Below, piece after piece: positions 6,124 to 12,274 of a DNA stretch of 12,274 nucleotides; the stretch's first letter is position 1; each line of letters opens with the position of its first letter. The notes under the pieces were generated by a model that was given only the letters and a program-made list of their open reading frames with translations, was not told where the DNA came from and did not search any database. This DNA is from Lachnospiraceae bacterium (GTDB taxonomy: Bacteria; Bacillota_A; Clostridia; Lachnospirales; Lachnospiraceae), in NCBI GenBank assembly GCA_017553665.1, contig JAFZKM010000171.1, forward strand, positions 1 through 12,274. The letters are read 5' to 3'. A program made the position numbers and the translations under genes.

Positions 6124-9100
6124 TGCTTTACAAAAATACCGATCATTTGGATGACAGAGTATTTAAGGATCCGGGGCCGGAATACAGGGGAACACCCTTC
6201 TGGGCCTGGAATACCACTATGACAAAGGAGAACATCCGCTTTCTGACCGAAGTTTTTAAAGACATGGGCATGGGCGGAGCGCATTGTCATGTGCGGACGG
6301 GACTCACGAACAGGTACCTCAGCGATGAATTCATGGAGCTCATCGAAGAGGCGCACAGGGACTTCGCGGAGAAGGGGATGCTTACATGGCTCTACGATGA
6401 GGACAGATGGCCCTCGGGAGCCGCGGGCGGCATCGTTACGAAGGACCACCGTTATAGGTCGCGTTTTCTGGTATTGTCAGACATTGCGCCCGATGCGGAA
6501 CAGGAAGGATCTGACGAATTCATTTCTTCGGCGGAGCCCGTTAAAAGTAAAGAGAGGACGCTTCTGGGCAGATACGCGGTCGCGCTCAGGGACGGCTATC
6601 TCGCTTCATACAGGATGCTTGGGGACGGAGAAGAGCCGCGCACCGGAGAGCGCATAAAATACGCGTATCTCGAGGTTTCGGGAGACAGTCCCTGGTTCAA
6701 TAACGAAGCCTATGTAAATACGCTGGACAAAAGATCGATCGACGAATTCATAAAAGTGACGCATGAGCGGTATTACAGCCGTCTCGGAGAGTATTTCGGG
6801 AAGGATATCCCGGCGATATTTACCGATGAGCCGCAGTTCCCCGCAAAGCAGAGACTCGGTTTCGCGGAAGATGCCAGACCTGTTGCCATTCCTTTCTCGG
6901 ATGATTTCGAGGAAGACTTTACGAAACGGTACGGCCACAGTCTGCTGAATTCTCTGCCTGAGCTCTTCTGGGAACTGCCGGACGGGAGATACTCTGTCGT
7001 AAGGTATGAGTATCACGATTTTGTCAGTGAGCGTTTTGCGGAAGCTTTCGCGGACAATGTGGGAGACTGGTGCAAAAAGCATAATATCATGCTGACGGGC
7101 CATATGATGTCGGAGCCCACTCTCGAGTCGCAGACAGCCGCGCTCGGAGAAGCGATGCGCTCATACATGGGCTTTGATATACCCGGCATAGACATGCTCT
7201 GCGATTACAGGGAATTTTCTACCGCGAAGCAGGCAGCGAGTGCCGCCCATCAGCTTGGCGCGCCGGGTATCATGAGCGAGCTTTACGGCGTTACAGGCTA
7301 TTATTTTGATCTCAGGGGGCATAAGCTGCAGGGAGACTGGCAGGCGGCGCTCGGCGTGACCGTAAGGGTTCCGCATCTTACCTGGACAGCGATGGCGGGC
7401 GAGGCGAAGCGCGATTATCCCGCGTCGATCGGATATCAGTCGCCCTGGTACAAAGAATACAGATACATCGAGGATTATTTCGGAAGGCTGAACACGGCTC
7501 TTACGAGAGGAAAGCCCGATATCAGGGTGGCGGTGATCCATCCGATCGAATCCTACTGGCTCCTCTGGGGCAATGACGCGCAGACAGGTGATATCAGGAA
7601 GCAGCGTGATGAGGAGTTTTTGAATCTCATAAACTGGCTGCTGTTCGGATTCATTGATTTTGATCTCCTCTCGGAATCATTGCTCGCGGGCTTTGATCAC
7701 GGCGTAAAGAACGGAAAGTTCCGCTGCGGCGTAATGGAATATGACGCTGTAGTGGTTCCGGATCTTATTACGATACGTTCGTCGACCCTGAAGCTGCTTG
7801 AGGAATTCGCGGAAGCCGGAGGGAAAGTGATATTCGCGGGACGCGTGCCGGAGCTTCTTGACGCGAGACCTTCGGATGAGCCGGCAAAAGCAGCGGAAAA
7901 GTGCGTCAGGACAGCATTTGACAGATATGATATCCTGCAGGCGCTTGAGGATATGAGAATTATCGATATCAGGACGGAGAACGGCATGAGAGCCGGGAAT
8001 CTGCTGTATCAGATGAGAGAAGAGAAGGACTGCAAATGGCTCTTCGTGTCGCACGCGTTTAAGACTGAACCGGTCGATCTGCCCCGTCCGGAGAAGCTGC
8101 TGTTTACAATAAAAGGAGCTTTCAGACCTGTGCTGTACGACGCGCTTACGGGTGAGACCGGTGAGCTGCCGTATGAGATAAAGGCCGGGAAGACGCTGAT
8201 AAAGCGAGAAATGTACCAGCACGACAGCATGCTGTTAAAGCTGGAGCCGGTAAATGAAGAAAGCAGTGCGGAACATGCGAATGCCATATGCGGCTGCCGC
8301 GAAGCGTCTGATGCATCCGACGAAGAAACGGTATTCCGCACCTCCGCGGCGCTCGACATCCCCGTGCCCGCGAAAGTTGAATATTCGCTTCAGGAACCGA
8401 ATGTCCTACTGCTCGATATGGCCGAATACAGCCTTGACGGAGAGCCGTTCAGGCCCATAGAAGAAGTCTTGAGACTCGATAATATCCTTCGAAGGGAGCT
8501 TGGCTGGCCGCTCCGCGGTGAAGCATGGGCGCAGCCCTGGGCCGTTATGGACAGGTACAGGGAATATGAGCATGAACTGAGGCTCAGATATGTATTCGAG
8601 TCTGAGATCGAAGCCGCGGATGTCACACTGGCGCTTGAGGACGCGGATGACTGCGCGATCTTGTTTAACGGGAACAGGATAACGGAGAAGGCTGAAGGGT
8701 ATTACGTCGATCTGGATATTAAAAACGTCAGGATAGGAAAGCTGCAAAAGGGCCGCAACGAGCTGATCGTCACGATGCCGTATAACGCCGCGAGGAATGT
8801 CGAAGCGGTATATCTGCTCGGAGATTTCGGAGTAAGGATCGCAGGCAGTACTGCAAAGATCACGGAAAAACCCGCGCAGCTGGCCTTTGACGACATATCA
8901 AAGCAGGACCTCGGCTTCTACAGCGGCAATATCGATTATCTCTTTGATATCGATGTGCCCCGCGACGGAGATCTGGTCATTTCAGCGACGATGTTCAGAT
9001 GCCCCGCTGTCGCGGCTGAGATCGACGGCGTAAGAGCGGGACTGATAGCGTTTGCGCCTTATGAGGTGAAGATAAAGGATGTCAAAAAGGGCAGGCACAG

Positions 9101-9287
9101 CATAAAGCTCACGGCGTTCGGAAACCGCATGAATACATTCGGACCGCTGCATCTGTGCGATGTTCACAGAAGGTCGCAGAGTCCGAACAGCTGGCGTTCG
9201 GAGGGCGCGAGATGGTCTTACGAGTATAAGACCGATTCGAACGGGATACTGAAGCGTCCGGAGATCGTATTGATCCGGAATTTATAA
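6123..9287 (+). CDS. Large putative glycoside hydrolase, GH106/alpha-L-rhamnosidase-like
   Basis: The protein has 1054 residues from ATG 6123, which shares its A with the MATE stop and has AGGAAAGG (6105-6112) upstream; an in-frame ATG at 6084 would place the start inside the MATE gene. There is no signal peptide, so the enzyme is probably cytoplasmic. Residues ~15-430 look like a TIM barrel with YRGTPFWAWN, GMGGAHCHVRTGL, LYDEDRWPSGAAGG (Asp92-Gly102), IFTDEPQF (Asp235, Glu236), TGHMMSEP (His327, Glu331) and MSELYG (Glu386); the acidic residues are the candidate catalytic set. Residues ~465-580 resemble the glutamine-amidotransferase-like fold found beside such barrels (RVAVIHPIESYW to AGGKVIFAGRVPELL). 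Residues ~820-1015 look like beta-sandwich, galactose-binding-type modules (for example DADDCAILFNGNRI). From memory, the FWAWN and DRWPSG pattern fits proteins annotated as GH106-related hydrolases; the family and substrate are not certain. It probably releases a sugar for the PfkB kinase. Confidence 0.72.
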   Translation: MLYKNTDHLDDRVFKDPGPEYRGTPFWAWNTTMTKENIRFLTEVFKDMGMGGAHCHVRTGLTNRYLSDEFMELIEEAHRDFAEKGMLTWLYDEDRWPSGAAGGIVTKDHRYRSRFLVLSDIAPDAEQEGSDEFISSAEPVKSKERTLLGRYAVALRDGYLASYRMLGDGEEPRTGERIKYAYLEVSGDSPWFNNEAYVNTLDKRSIDEFIKVTHERYYSRLGEYFGKDIPAIFTDEPQFPAKQRLGFAEDARPVAIPFSDDFEEDFTKRYGHSLLNSLPELFWELPDGRYSVVRYEYHDFVSERFAEAFADNVGDWCKKHNIMLTGHMMSEPTLESQTAALGEAMRSYMGFDIPGIDMLCDYREFSTAKQAASAAHQLGAPGIMSELYGVTGYYFDLRGHKLQGDWQAALGVTVRVPHLTWTAMAGEAKRDYPASIGYQSPWYKEYRYIEDYFGRLNTALTRGKPDIRVAVIHPIESYWLLWGNDAQTGDIRKQRDEEFLNLINWLLFGFIDFDLLSESLLAGFDHGVKNGKFRCGVMEYDAVVVPDLITIRSSTLKLLEEFAEAGGKVIFAGRVPELLDARPSDEPAKAAEKCVRTAFDRYDILQALEDMRIIDIRTENGMRAGNLLYQMREEKDCKWLFVSHAFKTEPVDLPRPEKLLFTIKGAFRPVLYDALTGETGELPYEIKAGKTLIKREMYQHDSMLLKLEPVNEESSAEHANAICGCREASDASDEETVFRTSAALDIPVPAKVEYSLQEPNVLLLDMAEYSLDGEPFRPIEEVLRLDNILRRELGWPLRGEAWAQPWAVMDRYREYEHELRLRYVFESEIEAADVTLALEDADDCAILFNGNRITEKAEGYYVDLDIKNVRIGKLQKGRNELIVTMPYNAARNVEAVYLLGDFGVRIAGSTAKITEKPAQLAFDDISKQDLGFYSGNIDYLFDIDVPRDGDLVISATMFRCPAVAAEIDGVRAGLIAFAPYEVKIKDVKKGRHSIKLTAFGNRMNTFGPLHLCDVHRRSQSPNSWRSEGARWSYEYKTDSNGILKRPEIVLIRNL

Positions 9288-9313
9288 TCATAACAGAATG
9301 GGAGGCTGACATT

Positions 9314-10918
9314 ATGGGGATCATGACAAGACCTGAGGTAAAGAGACTTGCCGACGGCGGAAAGTATTGGGAACACAAGTATGAGAACTTTTATTTAAAA
9401 GCATATGTGCCCGCGACGAAGATCGACGGGCAGGTGCACAATTACGGCTTCAGGGCGCCGCTTCTTCTGGTCTTTGAGGAAGATAGGATGAGCGAGGCAG
9501 AAGCGATCGCGTTTGCCGAGGAGAAGGGCCTCGCGCGCATCGCGTCGGCGAACGACTCAAGCGTGCTGTTCGTATATCCGACCTGCGAGGGCGGATGGGA
9601 AAAAGCGACCGACGCGCTCTATATCGAGCTGATCGGCGAGACCAAGATCCATTTCCTGTATGATGACGGAATTGCGGAGATACACGATTTCTTCACGCGC
9701 ACGTTCAAGGGCTTCTTCATCAGGGGAGCCATCTTCAGAGCCGACATCTACAGTTTCGGAAAGTCCGCGGATTATGTAGCGAAGAACCTGCTGAAGAAGA
9801 TCGACGGCGAGTATCTGTGGGGGCCCGGCGAGATCACGCCCGCCATGTGCTCCATGGAGCGTTTGAGCGTTATTCCCGATGTTGAGAGAAAGGATATCGC
9901 GATCCTGAGCGTCGGCAACAGTGATGAGATCAACGAAGCGTTTAAGGGATGCGGGAACCTGCTTATCAAGGACAAGGCCGAGTATGAGAAGGACTTTAAG
10001 GCATTTGTCAGGAAGTTCAAGATGTGGTGCGGCCATATCGATCTTGAGCCCGATCTCGAGGCTCTTGGGATGGTTGAGGAACCCGGCATGACCGAGGTTC
10101 AGACATCTCCCCGCAATATGCGCTACAAGGAACCCACGCACAAGGTCGGTTATTTCGCATACTATAACAAAGGTCTTCTGGACAATGAACCCGTTCCGCT
10201 CGTAGTTGGCTTTCACGGCGGCGGAGATTCGTCGATGTATCTCACCTTCGTTGCGGGCTGGTGGGAGATCTGCCACAGATACGGCTTCCTGTTCGTATCC
10301 CTCGAGAACCATCAGGATGTTCCGGGACCTGAGGCGATTCAGGTGGTAGAACACCTGAAAAAGAAGTATAATGTAGACGCGAAGCGTGTGTACGCTACGG
10401 GCTTCTCGATGGGCAGCGGAAAGACCTGGGACATGTTCCAGGAATTCCCCGAAACCTTTGCGGGACTCATGCCCTGCAGCGCGCTGTTCCCCGTAAAGAA
10501 CAATCCCTTCGGGCTTTCTCTGGGCGATCCGGGATTCAATACTTCCGTCAGCGTTCCTTTATTCTATTCGGGCGGTGAGGAATCGCATCTCGGAGAGCTT
10601 CCCAAGCAGAGCGAGGCCTGTGTTGAAAGAGTGCAGTATGTAGCGAAGGTAAATAAGCTCGTAAAGAGCTTTGACGGCATTAAATTCGAAGAAAAAGACA
10701 GCTGGGAGAATCCCGTTTACGGTATTTACGGTGACGAAGTCGAGAAGGTTCCGGATGAGTCGAGAGGCAGCACGCTTACGATCAACTATTTCAGGAGTGA
10801 GGACGGTGTGATCCGTACCGCGCTTGCGAGCGTCAGCGGACAGATCCACGAGTGCCGCCATCATTCCTGCGAAAATGCATGGAAATTTATTTCACGGTTT
10901 TCTCTGGACAATAAATGA
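9314..10918 (+). CDS. Alpha/beta hydrolase, PHB-depolymerase/feruloyl-esterase type, two modules
   Basis: The protein has 534 residues. ATG 9314 is supported by GGGAGG (9300-9305), 8 bases upstream. No signal peptide is seen, so it is likely cytoplasmic. The C-terminal half is a clear alpha/beta hydrolase: the oxyanion strand VPLVVGFHGGGD (His301), the nucleophile elbow VYATGFSMGSG with Ser365, and a C-terminal His among His512, His516 and His517 (IHECRHHSCENAWKF). This is the pattern of PHB-depolymerase/LpqC-like esterases, a group that includes feruloyl and acetyl-xylan esterases. The N-terminal ~230 residues seem to repeat the fold in decayed form, with APLLLVFEEDRM, VLFVYPTCEGGWE and IYSFGKSADYVAKNLL, where GKSAD replaces GxSxG (Ser151). 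The gene follows the glycoside hydrolase after 26 bases without a terminator, suggesting removal of acyl groups from the same substrate. True polyhydroxybutyrate degradation is unlikely here. Confidence 0.8.
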   Translation: MGIMTRPEVKRLADGGKYWEHKYENFYLKAYVPATKIDGQVHNYGFRAPLLLVFEEDRMSEAEAIAFAEEKGLARIASANDSSVLFVYPTCEGGWEKATDALYIELIGETKIHFLYDDGIAEIHDFFTRTFKGFFIRGAIFRADIYSFGKSADYVAKNLLKKIDGEYLWGPGEITPAMCSMERLSVIPDVERKDIAILSVGNSDEINEAFKGCGNLLIKDKAEYEKDFKAFVRKFKMWCGHIDLEPDLEALGMVEEPGMTEVQTSPRNMRYKEPTHKVGYFAYYNKGLLDNEPVPLVVGFHGGGDSSMYLTFVAGWWEICHRYGFLFVSLENHQDVPGPEAIQVVEHLKKKYNVDAKRVYATGFSMGSGKTWDMFQEFPETFAGLMPCSALFPVKNNPFGLSLGDPGFNTSVSVPLFYSGGEESHLGELPKQSEACVERVQYVAKVNKLVKSFDGIKFEEKDSWENPVYGIYGDEVEKVPDESRGSTLTINYFRSEDGVIRTALASVSGQIHECRHHSCENAWKFISRFSLDNK

Positions 10919-10943
10919 GAACCGCGCCGGGAGGTAATAAGGC

Positions 10944-12274
10944 ATGACATTGCGCAATGTTTTGCTCGCTATGCAGTACTTCTGCATATTCGGACTGATC
11001 TTTGAAAGCTGGATCGTATTCAAAAAGCTGAAAGGGCAGGTACATCTCTATCTGCTCTTCAGCTGCGTGACCGCTCTGCTTGCGAACCTCGGATATCTGC
11101 TCGAGCTTAACTCCGAGACTGAGGAGTCTATGCTCATGTCGGTCCAGTTCGCTTATCTCGGCCGAACCTGGTACGCGTTCTTCATGTTCCTGTTTGTTAC
11201 TTCCCTCAGCGGCTTTAAGGTTCCCGAGCTTCTGAAAAGGATCCTTATGCAGACGCATATCCTGATATATCTCGCGATCCTGACCATGCCCGGCCACAAT
11301 CTGTATTACAGGGATATAGTCTATGTAACGGACGGTTTGTTCTCGAGGATAGAGCATGGCAACGGTCCGGTGCATCATCTCCTGATGGCTCTTCAGTTCT
11401 TTTACATCGTATTCGGACTGTTTGCTTTGTTCAGAGGTTTTCTTGCGGAGAAAAAACCGAAGACAAAGCGGAGCATGTTCGTTGTTATCCTTTCGGTCTG
11501 CATCCAGAGTGTGTTCTTCCTGATCCAGATATCCCATATAGGCGGTCTGTCGGAGATCTATGACGTGACGGCGCTGGGGTATTTTATCGGCACCATCATC
11601 ATGCTTGTCGCGATAGTATCCTTTGACCTTCTCGGAATGAACGATATCGCCAAGGAAATGATGATCGACCGTATTTCCGAAGGCATCATTGCCGTGGACA
11701 ATAACGGCATCGTGCAGTATTACAACGAACCCGCGGCCGAGATGTATCCGAAGCTCGTGATCGAGGAAAAGACGCGCGGAGAGCAGCTGGCTGAGGCGCG
11801 TAAGGGACAGAGCGAGATCATCGATTCGATAAAGGCGGCGATCGCCGAAGGGAAAAATATCGAACTGAACGAAAAGATCTACGGTCCCGAGGAAAACGAC
11901 ATCATCCATGACGGTGAGAATTTCGGTAAGCTCTACGCGCTTGCGGATGAGACAGAGCATTTCCGTTACATGAAGGAGCTTGAGGAGCAGAGAGAGATCG
12001 CCGACAGCGCGAACGAAGCGAAGAGCCGTTTCCTCGCGAACATGTCGCATGAGATCAGAACGCCCATCAACGCGGTCCTCGGAATGGATGAGATGATCCT
12101 GCGCGAATCGCAGGAGAAGACGATCAGAACCTACGCGGCGGATATCATGTCCGCGGGCAAAACGCTGCTTTCGCTGATCAACGATATACTTGATTTCTCT
12201 AAGGTCGAGGAAGGAAAGATGGAGATCATACCGGTACAGTACGATCTTTCGTCTCTTATCAATGACCTTGTAAA
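10944..12274 (+). CDS. Membrane sensor histidine kinase, 7TM-type N-terminus, 3' end outside window
   Basis: The frame is open from ATG 10944 to the window edge, with 443 residues visible. GGGAGG (10929-10934) lies 9 bases upstream, and the previous gene ends 25 bases before the start. Residues 1-230 hold about seven hydrophobic segments (near 5-26, 34-54, 66-88, 100-115, 144-164, 177-197 and 208-228), resembling the HisKA_7TM sensor domain. A PAS-like domain follows from about 242 (DRISEGIIAVDNNGIVQYYN) to ~330. A helix (EEQREIADSANEAKSRF) then leads to the HisKA H-box MSHEIRTPINAVLG, with phospho-acceptor His369, and the matching second helix LLSLINDILDFSKVEEGKM. The ATPase domain and any receiver domain must lie beyond the window. 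The EIRTPINAVLGMDEM style is that of hybrid or response-regulator-linked kinases. It may sense the cluster's substrate or be an independent gene reached by read-through. A long frame on the opposite strand here is a shadow. Confidence 0.9.
   Translation, partial: MTLRNVLLAMQYFCIFGLIFESWIVFKKLKGQVHLYLLFSCVTALLANLGYLLELNSETEESMLMSVQFAYLGRTWYAFFMFLFVTSLSGFKVPELLKRILMQTHILIYLAILTMPGHNLYYRDIVYVTDGLFSRIEHGNGPVHHLLMALQFFYIVFGLFALFRGFLAEKKPKTKRSMFVVILSVCIQSVFFLIQISHIGGLSEIYDVTALGYFIGTIIMLVAIVSFDLLGMNDIAKEMMIDRISEGIIAVDNNGIVQYYNEPAAEMYPKLVIEEKTRGEQLAEARKGQSEIIDSIKAAIAEGKNIELNEKIYGPEENDIIHDGENFGKLYALADETEHFRYMKELEEQREIADSANEAKSRFLANMSHEIRTPINAVLGMDEMILRESQEKTIRTYAADIMSAGKTLLSLINDILDFSKVEEGKMEIIPVQYDLSSLINDLV

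Noticed and set aside
9557..10354. 265-codon open frame on the - strand
   Set aside because: It is antisense to the alpha/beta hydrolase, has no plausible ribosome site or domain, and is explained by the codon bias of the real gene.
10887..12050. 387-codon open frame on the - strand
   Set aside because: It lies opposite the well-supported histidine kinase frame with its H-box, PAS and membrane segments. Its product shows no recognisable domain and is rich in His/Arg/Asp/Leu, as expected for an antisense shadow.
1..12274. CRISPR arrays, tRNA/rRNA genes, insertion sequences, prophage or defence genes
   Set aside because: No regularly spaced direct repeats, RNA-gene consensus segments, transposase, integrase or nuclease-like frames were seen. 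The window is almost entirely metabolic and regulatory genes on one strand.

Overview
The window suggests a Gram-positive anaerobe of the Clostridia, most likely a Lachnospiraceae-type gut or rumen bacterium. This rests on protein style (XRE regulator with a long helical C-terminus, MATE pump, GH18 lipoprotein, 7TM-type histidine kinase), strong GGAGG-like ribosome sites and a roughly balanced base composition. The taxonomic call is inference. All eight supported genes lie on the + strand, and no gap between genes exceeds about 190 bases. I see no tRNA, rRNA, CRISPR array, insertion sequence or phage gene.

Region 1 (1-2044): the 3' end of a GNAT acetyltransferase. It is followed by a two-gene unit in which an XRE-family regulator overlaps, by ATGA, a hypoxanthine/uracil-type DNA glycosylase. 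A weak promoter and a small inverted repeat precede the regulator.

Region 2 (2045-3677): a monocistronic gene for a GH18 chitinase-like lipoprotein. Its leader holds a candidate promoter, an inverted repeat over the -35 and a terminator-like hairpin. A good intrinsic terminator follows the gene.

Region 3 (3709-12274, running off the window): a candidate operon starting from a TATAAT promoter. It encodes a PfkB-family sugar kinase, a MATE efflux transporter, a ~1050-residue glycoside hydrolase that looks GH106/alpha-L-rhamnosidase-like, a two-module alpha/beta hydrolase of the PHB-depolymerase/feruloyl-esterase type, and a membrane histidine kinase cut by the window end. Gaps are 24, -1, 26 and 25 bases, with no terminator seen between the genes.

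The hydrolase and esterase have no signal peptide. The simplest reading is cytoplasmic breakdown of an imported acylated or glycosylated small molecule: ester cleavage, glycoside cleavage and phosphorylation of the released sugar. The MATE protein would export an aglycone or by-product, and the kinase would sense the state of the system. The substrate is unknown and no dedicated importer is in the window. This cluster is the best candidate for an undescribed system, though each part belongs to a recognisable superfamily.
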